Source of the DNA: Pseudomonas graminis
GTDB taxonomy: Bacteria > Pseudomonadota > Gammaproteobacteria > Pseudomonadales > Pseudomonadaceae
DNA length: 64,000 bases
NCBI RefSeq assembly: GCF_900111735.1
Contig: NZ_FOHW01000025.1
Coordinates: 1 to 64,000, forward strand
Direction of reading: 5' to 3'
The position numbers were made by a program, and so were the translations under genes. This document shows positions 36,201-43,911 of this stretch, piece by piece (within the stretch, counting starts at the first letter, position 1; each line of letters opens with the position of its first letter). The notes below the pieces were generated by a model. That model worked only from the letters and a program-made list of their open reading frames with translations, ran no database searches and was not told the origin of the DNA.

Positions 36201-36557
36201 TTCCAAATAGGGCTGCAGCTCGTGGTGCTCTTCGCGGGCATAGGTGAACGGGATCTTCTCGGCGTAGGGCTCAAGGAAGAAATCGAACGGATTGAAGACC
36301 GCCATCTCGGCGACCAGGTCCACTTCGATGCGCAGCTCGTTGGTCTTTTCCGGAAACACCAACCGCGCCAGGTAATTACCCTGCGGGTCCTGCTGCCAGT
36401 TGATGAAGTGGTTTTCGGGGAGGACTTTCAGCGAATACGACAATACACGCGTGCGGCTGTGAGCCGCCGGTCGCAAGCGGACGATCTGCGGACCCAGCTC
36501 AACCGCGCGTTCGTAGCGGTAATGCGTGACATGGTGCAAGGCAATGTGAATCGACAC
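33264..36557 (-). CDS. Transglutaminase / DUF2126 fusion protein
   Basis: A 1097-aa protein. The N-terminal 290 residues are a transglutaminase-like unit beginning SIHIALHHVTHYRYERAV, with triad Cys180 (GSCRDSAW), His229 (LHAWCEVYL) and Asp245. The rest is DUF2126, which has HNHPSLSYLFSGLFIGPTSQ and the GGGNHFVLGG block and may be a second ligase- or hydrolase-like fold. The start is a GTG with a strong AGGAGG site six bases before it; no ATG fits. First gene of the leftward operon with the ATP-grasp/alpha-E and second transglutaminase genes. Confidence 0.88.
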   Translation of the reverse strand: MSIHIALHHVTHYRYERAVELGPQIVRLRPAAHSRTRVLSYSLKVLPENHFINWQQDPQGNYLARLVFPEKTNELRIEVDLVAEMAVFNPFDFFLEPYAEKIPFTYAREEHHELQPYLEKLPLTPRFQAYLDSIDRTPIPAIDFLVGLNQRLANDIGYLIRMEPGIQTPEYTLENASGSCRDSAWLLVQLLRHLGLAARFVSGYLIQLKADVKALDGPSGTDVDFTDLHAWCEVYLPGAGWVGLDATSGLFAGEGHIPLACSPEPSSAAPISGMVEPCNTEFSHEMSVERIWEAPRVTKPYTEEQWQDIQALGRQIDNDLVAHDVRLTMGGEPTFVSIDDRDGDEWNTAALGPKKRLLSAELYQRMRNHYAPQGIVHFGQGKWYPGEQLPRWSLNCFWRRDGQPVWRNNALVADEARDYGADSEMAGSFLRSVAERLKLPTRYVFPAYEDRFYYLWREGALPKNVSAEASRLEDPLERARLRKVFSQGLDTIIGHVLPLARTAADDHWQSGRWYLRDEHCRLVPGDSALGYRLPLASQPWVKAAEYPYIHPTDHNQAFAELPDRDEVQSRLEGLAEQGDPSVDREPEIDESADWLTRTALSAEARGGRLYLFMPPLQSLEAYLELVAAIEATAEDMRCPVLLEGYEPPSDPRLANFRITPDPGVIEVNVQPSSTWDELVERTEFLYEQARLTRLTTEKFMIDGRHTGTGGGNHFVLGGATPGDSPFLRRPDLLRSLLSYWHNHPSLSYLFSGLFIGPTSQAPRVDEARNDSLYELEIAFSQMPKPGEECAPWLVDRLLRNLLIDVTGNTHRAEFCIDKLYSPDGATGRLGLLELRAFEMPPHARMSLAQQLLLRALVARFWREPYAPAKLARWGTELHDRFMLPHFIEQDFADVIAELNDAGYPVRAEWFAAHLEFRFPKVGDYAVSGIELELRQALEPWHVLGEEGAAGGAVRYVDSSLERLQLKVTGLPPQRYMLTCNGVSVPLQPTGRVGEFVAGVRYRAWQPTNALQPTIPVHAPLVFDILDTWMQRSLGGCEYHVAHPGGRNYETLPVNANEAESRRLARFFRVGHSPGKRQVPGLTLNDELPMTLDLRLHR

Positions 36558-36745
36558 GGCGTGCCTCCTGCGAGCCTGGACGGTAACGGAGCTGCGCAAG
36601 ACTTATGCCACCCCGGCAAATCAGGCGCCTCCGGCGTGGAGGATGCTTGTTCAGCCAGGCACAGCACCAAAATCGCGCCAGCCTCAACGAATGGTGCAAG
36701 GGTCGCACGGAAATGAGGCAGGTGGGGTTATTTGCACCGGAATGC

Positions 36746-36773
36746 AAAACGCCAGCTCGAAAGCTGGCGTTTT
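36746..36773. terminator. Bidirectional terminator after ygiQ
   Basis: AAAACGCCAGCTCG and AAGCTGGCGTTTT pair perfectly over 12 bp with A/T runs on both sides. It ends the leftward ygiQ message. The rest of 36558-36803 shows only a leader for the DUF2126 gene. Confidence 0.85.
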
Positions 36774-36803
36774 GTTGGAGCGAAGAAGCTTTGCGCGGGG
36801 CCC

Positions 36804-39113
36804 TTACCGTGGAAAAACCGGCTGGCGCGAAGGCTTCTTGCTTTTGCCGCCTTTGCCACCCTTGGCGGCATCCGCGCGCTCCTTGGCGGCGTCCCTGTTA
36901 CGAGCCGCCGCGGCGGCCTTGGCCTCTTCACGCTTGTCCCAAGGCTTGCTACCGTCGCTTGCACGCTGAGGCAAGCCCGTGTGCTGCGTCAGGATCTTGG
37001 TGGTCTTGGCGACCTTGTGGCTACCGGCCGGCGTCGAGTTCTTGCGGCGCGCGCTCTGATAGCTATCGGTTTCCACCTGATGCAGCGGAATCAGTTGATG
37101 CTTGCCCGGCCCGATAAGATCGGCACGGCCCATCCGCTCCAGCGCTTCACGCAGCATCGGCCAGCCCTTCGGATCGTGGTAGCGCAGGAACGCCTTGTGC
37201 AGACGGCGCTGCTCCTCGCTCTTGACGATGGTGACCGAATCGCTCTTGTACGTGACCTTGCGCAGCGGGTTCTTGCCGGAGTGGTACATGGCGGTCGCAC
37301 TGGCCATCGGCGACGGATAGAACGCCTGCACCTGATCCGCACGGAAGCCGTTGCCCTTGAGCCACAGCGCGAGGTTCATCATGTCTTCATCGGTCGTGCC
37401 CGGGTGGGCCGCGATGAAGTAAGGAATCAGGTACTGCTCTTTGCCCGCTTCCTTGGAGTACTTCTCGAACATGCGCTTGAATTTGTCATAGCTGCCAATG
37501 CCCGGCTTCATCATCTGGTTGAGCGGACCTTCTTCGGTGTGCTCAGGCGCAATCTTCAGGTAACCGCCGACGTGGTGGGTCACCAGTTCCTTGACGTACT
37601 CGGGCGATTCAACGGCCAGGTCGTAACGCAGACCGGACGCGATCAGAATCTTCTTCACGCCGGGCAGTTCACGGGCGCTGCGGTACAGCTGAATCAACGC
37701 CGAGTGATCGGTGTTCAGGTTCGGGCAGATACCCGGGAACACGCACGACGGCTTACGGCACGCGGATTCGATTTCCGGGCTCTTGCAGGCGATGCGATAC
37801 ATGTTCGCCGTCGGCCCGCCGAGGTCGGAAATCACGCCGGTAAAACCAGGAACCTTGTCACGGATCTCTTCGATCTCGCGAATGATCGAGTCGTGGGAGC
37901 GGTTCTGAATGATCCGGCCTTCGTGCTCGGTGATCGAGCAGAACGTACAGCCGCCGAAGCAGCCGCGCATGATGTTCACCGAGAAACGGATCATGTCGTA
38001 GGCCGGGATCTTCTCCTTGCCGTACACCGGGTGCGGAATGCGCGCGTAAGGCATGCCGAACACGTAGTCCATTTCTTCGGTGGTCATCGGAATGGGCGGC
38101 GGATTGAACCAGACGTCCACCTCGCCGTGCTTCTGAACCAGCGCGCGAGCGTTGCCCGGGTTGGTTTCCAGGTGCAGCACGCGGTTGGCGTGAGCATACA
38201 GAACCGCGTCGCCGCGGACCTTCTCCATCGACGGCAGGCGGATGACCGTTTTGTCGCGGGTCATGCGCGGGCTCGCCAGAATCTGCACGACCTTCGCTTC
38301 GTTCGGATCCTCAGCGTCACCCTTTTCCTGCTCAATGGCGCAGGCCTGGGTGTCTTGAGTGTTCACGTACGGGTTGATGATCTTGTCGATCTTGCCTGGA
38401 CGGTCGATGCGCGTGGAGTCGACTTCGTACCAGCCTTCCGGCGTATCACGACGAATGAATGCCGTGCCGCGCACATCGGTGATGCTTTCGATCGTCTCGC
38501 CATAGGACAGGCGGGTGGCCACTTCGACGATGGCCCGCTCGGCGTTGCCGTACAGCAGGATATCGGCGCAGGCGTCGATCAGGATCGAGTTGCGAACCTT
38601 GTCCTGCCAGTAGTCGTAGTGAGCGATGCGGCGCAGCGATGCTTCGATGCCACCCAGAACGATCGGCACGTTCTTGTAGGCTTCCTTGCAGCGCTGGCTG
38701 TAGACCAGACTCGCACGGTCCGGACGCTTGCCCGCCATGCCACCCGGCGTGTACGCATCGTCGGAGCGAATCTTTTTGTCGGCGGTGTAACGGTTGATCA
38801 TCGAATCCATGTTGCCGGCCGCGACGCCGAAGAACAGGTTCGGCTCGCCGAGCTTCATGAAGTCGTCTTTTGACTTCCAGTCAGGCTGCGCAATGATCCC
38901 GACGCGGAAGCCCTGGGACTCCAGCAGCCGGCCGATGATTGCCATGCCAAATGAAGGGTGATCGACGTAGGCATCACCCGTGACAATGATGATGTCGCAG
39001 GAATCCCAGCCAAGCTGATCCATTTCTTCCCGGCTCATCGGCAGGAAAGGCGCTGGTCCGAAACATTCGGCCCAGTATTTCGGATAGTCAAATAACGGCT
39101 TGGCTGCTTGCAT
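36804..39113 (-). CDS. ygiQ: YgiQ family radical SAM protein (UPF0313)
   Basis: A 769-aa iron-sulfur enzyme. An N-terminal B12-binding-like region (DSCDIIIVTGDAYVDHPSFG) comes before the radical SAM core, whose cluster motif CxxxCxxC is GCFGGCTFCSITEHEGR near residues 380-395. The C-terminal DUF3362 part ends in a Lys/Ala-rich tail of about 70 aa. The ATG at MQAAKPLFDY is chosen as the conserved start. The reaction is unknown. It stands alone, with its own terminator. Confidence 0.88.
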   Translation of the reverse strand: MQAAKPLFDYPKYWAECFGPAPFLPMSREEMDQLGWDSCDIIIVTGDAYVDHPSFGMAIIGRLLESQGFRVGIIAQPDWKSKDDFMKLGEPNLFFGVAAGNMDSMINRYTADKKIRSDDAYTPGGMAGKRPDRASLVYSQRCKEAYKNVPIVLGGIEASLRRIAHYDYWQDKVRNSILIDACADILLYGNAERAIVEVATRLSYGETIESITDVRGTAFIRRDTPEGWYEVDSTRIDRPGKIDKIINPYVNTQDTQACAIEQEKGDAEDPNEAKVVQILASPRMTRDKTVIRLPSMEKVRGDAVLYAHANRVLHLETNPGNARALVQKHGEVDVWFNPPPIPMTTEEMDYVFGMPYARIPHPVYGKEKIPAYDMIRFSVNIMRGCFGGCTFCSITEHEGRIIQNRSHDSIIREIEEIRDKVPGFTGVISDLGGPTANMYRIACKSPEIESACRKPSCVFPGICPNLNTDHSALIQLYRSARELPGVKKILIASGLRYDLAVESPEYVKELVTHHVGGYLKIAPEHTEEGPLNQMMKPGIGSYDKFKRMFEKYSKEAGKEQYLIPYFIAAHPGTTDEDMMNLALWLKGNGFRADQVQAFYPSPMASATAMYHSGKNPLRKVTYKSDSVTIVKSEEQRRLHKAFLRYHDPKGWPMLREALERMGRADLIGPGKHQLIPLHQVETDSYQSARRKNSTPAGSHKVAKTTKILTQHTGLPQRASDGSKPWDKREEAKAAAAARNRDAAKERADAAKGGKGGKSKKPSRQPVFPR

Positions 39114-39234
39114 ATCGATGACCAGTGTTCGTGTCAGGGGGCGATTTCGCGTGGAAATTCGCGGTCGCGGAGAATAGCACAAATTTTGATCAAGTCCGAC
39201 GACAGTAGTCGGATAAGTGATCGGCATGACTCTC

Positions 39235-39263
39235 GACTCTGGAGCCCTTCGGGCCTCAAAGTC
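39235..39263. terminator. Possible hairpin after dnaB
   Basis: GACTCTGGAGCCC and GGGCCTCAAAGTC can pair with several mismatches 18 bp after the dnaB stop. No T-run follows, so this is weak. Confidence 0.3.
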
Positions 39264-39280
39264 GCGATCCAGAGCCCTAC

Positions 39281-40678
39281 TTATTCATCATCATCAAAGT
39301 TGTAACTACCCGGCGCGAGATTTTCGAAGCGGGTGTACTTGCCGATGAAAGCCAGCCGGATGAACCCGATCGGGCCGTTCCGCTGCTTGCCGATGATGAT
39401 TTCAGCGATGCCCTTGTGTTCGGTCTCGGGGTGATACACCTCATCCCGGTACACGAACATGATGACGTCTGCGTCCTGCTCGATCGCTCCGGATTCCCGC
39501 AAGTCGGAGTTCACCGGGCGCTTGTTGGGACGCTGCTCCAGGGAGCGGTTGAGCTGGGACAGCGCGACGACCGGGCAATTGAATTCCTTGGCGAGCGCTT
39601 TCAGGGAACGGGAGATCTCGGAAATCTCGTTGGTCCGGTTATCGCCGCTCGATCCAGGGATCTGCATCAGCTGCAGGTAGTCGATCATGATCAGGCCGAT
39701 GTCGCCGTGTTCGCGGACCAGACGCCGGGTACGCGCGCGCATCTCCGACGGGCTGATGCCGGCCGTATCGTCGATGAACAGCTTGCGATCGTTGAGCAGG
39801 TTGACCGCCGATGTCAGGCGCGGCCAGTCATCGTCATCGAGCTGACCAGAACGCACCTTGGTCTGGTCGATACGACCCAGCGACGAAAGCATACGCATGA
39901 TCAGCGATTCGCCTGGCATCTCAAGCGAATAAACCAGCACCACCTTGTCGCTGCGCAGCACCGCGTTTTCCACGAGGTTCATCGCGAAGGTGGTCTTACC
40001 CATCGACGGACGGCCTGCGACAATGATCAGGTCAGACTGCTGCAGACCACTGGTCTTTTCGTCCAGGTCGGCGTAGCCCGTGGAGAGGCCGGTAATGCCG
40101 TCGCCGATGTTGAACAGCGTGTCGATGCGGTCAATGGCACGGGTCAGCAGGTCGTTGACGCTGACCGGACCGCCTGTCTTTGGCCGCGCCTCGGCGATCT
40201 GAAAGATCTGCCGTTCGGCCTCGTCAAGAATCTCTTCAGCGGTACGCCCTTCCGGGTTGAACGCACTGTCGGCGATTTCGGTACTGATGCCGATCAACTG
40301 GCGCAGCGTCGCGCGCTGACGAACGATCTGGGCATAGGCCTTGATGTTCGCAACAGACGGAATGTTCTTCGCCAGCTCGGACAGGTAGCCCAGGCCACCG
40401 ACTTGCGAAGTCTGGCCTTCTTTATCCAGCTGTTCGGCCAGGGTCACGACGTCGATCGGCTGGTTTTGATCGGCCAGCTTGGCGATGGCGCGGAATATCA
40501 GACGGTGGTCATGACGATAGAAGTCGCCATCCGACACCTGATCAAGCACGCGCTCCCAGGCGTTGTTGTCCAGCATCAAACCACCGAGCACGGCCTGTTC
40601 GGCCTCGATGGAATGCGGCGGCACCTTCAGGGCAGCGGTTTGCAGGTCATATTGCTCAGGAGCGGAGATGTCGTTCAT
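39281..40678 (-). CDS. dnaB: Replicative DNA helicase DnaB
   Basis: A 465-aa hexameric helicase that unwinds DNA at the fork. The N-terminal domain (PPHSIEAEQAVLGGLMLDN) is joined by a linker to a RecA-like motor with Walker A GRPSMGKT (about residues 219-226), the DnaB motif LIMIDYLQLM and QLNRSLEQRPNKRP. Start at MNDISAPEQ, as in other Pseudomonas; the open frame begins earlier. It follows rplI in the same direction after about 150 bp, the usual rpsF-rpsR-rplI-dnaB arrangement. Confidence 0.96.
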   Translation of the reverse strand: MNDISAPEQYDLQTAALKVPPHSIEAEQAVLGGLMLDNNAWERVLDQVSDGDFYRHDHRLIFRAIAKLADQNQPIDVVTLAEQLDKEGQTSQVGGLGYLSELAKNIPSVANIKAYAQIVRQRATLRQLIGISTEIADSAFNPEGRTAEEILDEAERQIFQIAEARPKTGGPVSVNDLLTRAIDRIDTLFNIGDGITGLSTGYADLDEKTSGLQQSDLIIVAGRPSMGKTTFAMNLVENAVLRSDKVVLVYSLEMPGESLIMRMLSSLGRIDQTKVRSGQLDDDDWPRLTSAVNLLNDRKLFIDDTAGISPSEMRARTRRLVREHGDIGLIMIDYLQLMQIPGSSGDNRTNEISEISRSLKALAKEFNCPVVALSQLNRSLEQRPNKRPVNSDLRESGAIEQDADVIMFVYRDEVYHPETEHKGIAEIIIGKQRNGPIGFIRLAFIGKYTRFENLAPGSYNFDDDE

Positions 40679-40827
40679 GGCCACACAGAAATCAGGGGGT
40701 TGAATCAGGATACTCAGAAATGACAAAGGGCACGACCTGCGAACAGGAACGTGCCCAATGCTAACCGACCGAGGAGCAACTCATCAGCCGGTCAGACTTC
40801 TGCACCGAAGTGCAGAAACCATACTGC

Positions 40828-41274
40828 TTAAGCAGCTACAACAACAACGCGAACGGTAGCTTCAACATCGCTGTGCAGGTGCACGGCTACGTCGTATTCG
40901 CCAACGTTACGGATGGTGCCGTTCGGCAGACGAACTTCAGCTTTAGCCACTTCAACGCCGGAGGCCGTCAGTGCGTCAGCGATGTCGTGAGTACCGATCG
41001 AACCGAACAGCTTGCCTTCGTCACCAGCGGTGGCAGTGATAGTCACTTCCAGCTCAGCCAGTTGAGCAGCACGAGTTTCAGCAGAAGCTTTCTTCTCGGC
41101 GGCAGCTTTTTCCAGCTCTGCACGACGCTCTTCAAACGCGGCCACGTTGGCAGCGGTTGCAGCGGTTGCTTTGCCGAAAGGCAGCAGGAAGTTACGACCG
41201 TAGCCAGCCTTAACGTTTACTTTATCGCCCAGGTTGCCCAGGTTGGCGACTTTTTCCAGCAGGATGAGTTCCAT
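40828..41274 (-). CDS. rplI: 50S ribosomal protein L9
   Basis: A 148-aa ribosomal protein that binds 23S rRNA near L1. It begins MELILLEKVANLGNLGDKV, continues with VKAGYGRNFLLPFGKA and has the long central helix (EERRAELEKAAAEKKASAE) before the C-terminal globular domain with GTHDIADAL. Full length. It is downstream of the DUF2232 gene by 19 bp in the rpsF operon. Confidence 0.97.
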   Translation of the reverse strand: MELILLEKVANLGNLGDKVNVKAGYGRNFLLPFGKATAATAANVAAFEERRAELEKAAAEKKASAETRAAQLAELEVTITATAGDEGKLFGSIGTHDIADALTASGVEVAKAEVRLPNGTIRNVGEYDVAVHLHSDVEATVRVVVVAA

Positions 41275-41293
41275 TTGGTAAAACCTCTTAACT

Positions 41294-42190
41294 TTAACCT
41301 TCACCGTTCGCAGAACCGTTATCGGCATCTTTCGACGCCAGACGGCCGCGAAAATCAATCAGGCTGTCGACAATGGCAAACACCACCAGCAACGGATAGA
41401 TCAGCTGCATGAACAGCAACAGCGTGACGTACAACCCCACCAGCCAGAACCGTGTCAGGCGCTTTGCAGCCACCAGACCGTGAATCAGGGCCAGGCCCGC
41501 GAACATGAGCGGCACGCTGCACAACGGTGTCAGCATCGCCAGTTGAGGACCGAAGTTCGGCCCCACCAACATGCACACCAGCAGCACCAGCATCGGTGCC
41601 CGCGGGAGTTTCAGGCTGCGAAATTCGCGTCCGAAACCGCCCGGGTTATACAACAACGCCTGCCAGTACCGCCCAAGGAGCAGGCATACCACGCTGACGA
41701 TCTGCAACAACGCTGCAATCAGGCCATTGAGGACCGGTGTAATCAGTGCCCCAAGACGCGCTCGCTCTTCTACCGACATCTGCTGGTAGACATCACCGAA
41801 GACGTGGGGCAAGAGCTTTTGCAGCTCCCCCGCCATGGCTTCGATGGGCTCGCGAAAGACCGCGCCCAGAACCACTGCATACAACAATCCAACCGCCACG
41901 CTGACCAGCAGCACGCGGACCCAGGACTCGCTGGCACGCAACACGGCGGCCAGCCCCCAGGAACCCAGCAACACCATCAGGGTGCGAGGTTCACCGAAAT
42001 ACCACCAGACCAACGCCGGCAGCAGAGCCCAGGCAAGGACGCCCAGGGCGTCACTCATCCCGCGTCGCAGGAGCACAAGGCAACCTGCGGCAGCACTCAA
42101 CCAGAACAACAGCGGCAATGCCGCACATCCAACCACTACGAGAGTGGCCTGCATGCGGCCGCGCATGATGAATTCAGCCATGGCGCGCAT
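41294..42190 (-). CDS. DUF2232 (YybS-like) membrane protein in the ribosomal operon
   Basis: A 298-aa integral membrane protein with about eight hydrophobic segments spread over the chain and a charged C-terminal tail (DFRGRLASKDADNGSANGEG). It matches the DUF2232/YybS family, known to sit between rpsR and rplI in many Pseudomonas. No function is established. The ATG at 42190 is used; MAEFIMRGR at 42178 is possible. It is cotranscribed with rpsF, rpsR and rplI. Confidence 0.8.
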   Translation of the reverse strand: MRAMAEFIMRGRMQATLVVVGCAALPLLFWLSAAAGCLVLLRRGMSDALGVLAWALLPALVWWYFGEPRTLMVLLGSWGLAAVLRASESWVRVLLVSVAVGLLYAVVLGAVFREPIEAMAGELQKLLPHVFGDVYQQMSVEERARLGALITPVLNGLIAALLQIVSVVCLLLGRYWQALLYNPGGFGREFRSLKLPRAPMLVLLVCMLVGPNFGPQLAMLTPLCSVPLMFAGLALIHGLVAAKRLTRFWLVGLYVTLLLFMQLIYPLLVVFAIVDSLIDFRGRLASKDADNGSANGEG

Positions 42191-42228
42191 GCGATCTATC
42201 CCTTACTGCGTTTGTCGACTACCTGGTC

Positions 42229-42459
42229 TCAGCGGCCGTGGCTGTCGGTGTAGGCCAACAGGGCCAGGAAGCGGGCGCGCTTGATAGCGGTAGCCAGCTG
42301 ACGCTGATAACGAGCTTTGGTACCAGTAATGCGGCTAGGAACGATCTTGCCGGTTTCAGATACGTAGGCTTTCAGGGTGTTGAGATCTTTGTAATCGATC
42401 TCCTTCACATTTTCAGCTGTGAAGCGGCAGAATTTACGACGACGGAAGAAACGTGCCAT
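42229..42459 (-). CDS. rpsR: 30S ribosomal protein S18
   Basis: A 76-aa basic protein binding 16S rRNA next to S6. It has RRRKFCRFTAENVKEIDYKD and the C-terminal RQLATAIKRARFLALLAYTD. The single Cys does not form a zinc site. It follows rpsF by 28 bp. Confidence 0.97.
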   Translation of the reverse strand: MARFFRRRKFCRFTAENVKEIDYKDLNTLKAYVSETGKIVPSRITGTKARYQRQLATAIKRARFLALLAYTDSHGR

Positions 42460-42487
42460 GTAATGGGCTCCTCAAAAGGTCCGTGGA

Positions 42488-42910
42488 TTACTCGTCAGCG
42501 TTATCGCTGTTGTCGCTGTCATCACCATCGGCGCCATCGGCGTCGGAGTGCTCAGGACGGTCGCGACGCTCACGGCGCTCACTGCGGTTTTCTTCAGCCT
42601 TGAGCATTTCGGACTGGCCAGTAACAGCTTCGTCGCGACGGATGACAAGGTTACGGATCACGGCATCGTTGTAACGGAAGTTGTCTTCCAGCTCGGCCAG
42701 AGCCTTGCCAGTGCACTCAACGTTCAGCATCACGTAGTGAGCCTTGTGAACATTGTTGATTGCATAGGCCAGTTGACGACGGCCCCAATCTTCCAGACGG
42801 TGGATCTTGCCGCCGTCTTCTTCGATCAGCTTGGTGTAACGCTCAACCATGCCGCCGACTTGCTCGCTCTGGTCCGGGTGAACCAGAAAGATGATTTCGT
42901 AATGACGCAT
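42488..42910 (-). CDS. rpsF: 30S ribosomal protein S6
   Basis: A 140-aa protein pairing with S18 in the 30S platform. The core MRHYEIIFLVHPDQSEQV to about residue 100 is standard. The tail of about 35 residues is rich in Asp, Arg, Ser and Asn; S6 tails are often modified by glutamate addition in other bacteria, though no glutamate run is present at this end. First gene of the rpsF-rpsR-DUF2232-rplI unit. Confidence 0.97.
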   Translation of the reverse strand: MRHYEIIFLVHPDQSEQVGGMVERYTKLIEEDGGKIHRLEDWGRRQLAYAINNVHKAHYVMLNVECTGKALAELEDNFRYNDAVIRNLVIRRDEAVTGQSEMLKAEENRSERRERRDRPEHSDADGADGDDSDNSDNADE

Positions 42911-43089
42911 GAATGCTCCTTACGGGTTGTAGCCTGCCGCCAAAGCGGTCAGACAAGGAGTGAATAACACTGGTTTATCTTGCACAGGGACAGGCACATG
43001 AGCGCCTGCCATGACAGCAAGGGGCGCAATTGTAGAGAAGGGGTCGGAGGGGCGCAAGGAGATTGGTGAATATTTGAACAATGATGCTG

Positions 43090-43150
43090 AGCTACAAGCT
43101 ACAAGCCGGAGCGTGACTGGCTTGAGCTTGAGGCTTGCAGCTTGCAGCTC
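43090..43150. repeat. Long inverted repeat between rpsF and rlmB
   Basis: GAGCTACAAGCTACAAGC pairs with GCTTGCAGCTTGCAGCTC over 18 bp with two A:C mismatches; the loop holds about 25 bases. It lies upstream of rpsF and after the rlmB stop. It may act as the end of the leftward rnr-rlmB message. Confidence 0.6.
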
Positions 43151-43161
43151 GCTACTGACGA

Positions 43162-43911
43162 CTACTTCTTGGCAGCGGCGCGCTGGCGCAGGGCTTCGAA
43201 CAGGCAGACGCCTGTCGCGACCGAAACGTTGAGGCTGCTGACGCTACCCGCCATCGGCAGGCGCACCAGATAGTCGCAATGCTCGCGGGTCAGGCGTCGC
43301 ATGCCTTTGCCTTCGGCGCCCATGATCAGAATGGTCGGGCCGGTCAGGTCCTGCTGGTACAACTCCTGCTCCGCCTCACCCGCAGTGCCGACGACCCACA
43401 GGCCGCGCTGCTGGAGTTTTTCCAGCGTGCGCGCCAGGTTGGTCACGGCGACGAGAGGAATGACCTCCGCCGCACCGCATGCCACTTTCCGAACGGTCGG
43501 CGTCAATGTCGCGGACTTGTCCTTGGGCACGATCACTGCCAGTGCGCCCGCCGCATCGGCAGTCCGCAGGCAGGCACCGAGATTATGAGGATCGGTGACG
43601 CCATCCAGAACCAGGATCAGCGGCGGACCTTCGGTGCGGTCCAGCAGCTCGTCGAGCATTGCCTCGCCCCAGACCTGGCTCGGACTGACGTCCGCCACCA
43701 CGCCCTGATGAACACCTTCTACCCAGGCGTCCATTTCTCGACGCTCGGCCTGCCCCACCGACACACGATTCTGCGCGGCGAGCTCGATGAGCACCTGAAC
43801 CCGTGGGTCGCTGCGCCCTTCAGCCAGCCAGATCTGTTTGACCCGCTTTGGGTGATGACGCAACAGCGCCTCTACGGCATGAACACCGTAGATTTTTTCC
43901 AGCTGACTCAT
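43162..43911 (-). CDS. rlmB: 23S rRNA (guanosine-2'-O-)-methyltransferase RlmB
   Basis: A 249-aa SPOUT methyltransferase that modifies G2251 of 23S rRNA. The N-terminal substrate-binding domain (EKIYGVHAVEALLRHHPKRV) leads to the knot with LVLDGVTDPHNLGACLRTAD (motif 1), IMGAEGKGMRRL (motif 2) and MAGSVSSLNVSVATGV (motif 3). Its ATG overlaps the rnr stop by four bases, so the pair is translationally coupled. Confidence 0.96.
   Translation of the reverse strand: MSQLEKIYGVHAVEALLRHHPKRVKQIWLAEGRSDPRVQVLIELAAQNRVSVGQAERREMDAWVEGVHQGVVADVSPSQVWGEAMLDELLDRTEGPPLILVLDGVTDPHNLGACLRTADAAGALAVIVPKDKSATLTPTVRKVACGAAEVIPLVAVTNLARTLEKLQQRGLWVVGTAGEAEQELYQQDLTGPTILIMGAEGKGMRRLTREHCDYLVRLPMAGSVSSLNVSVATGVCLFEALRQRAAAKK

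Noticed and set aside
36640..36700. Sigma54 promoter for the DUF2126 operon
   Set aside because: TGGCGCG..GGTGC on the minus strand looks similar but the GG and GC dinucleotides are 12, not 10, bases apart.
34011..36716. 901-codon plus-strand frame opposite the DUF2126 gene
   Set aside because: Shadow of a real gene with clear domains on the minus strand; no recognisable motif or ribosome site.
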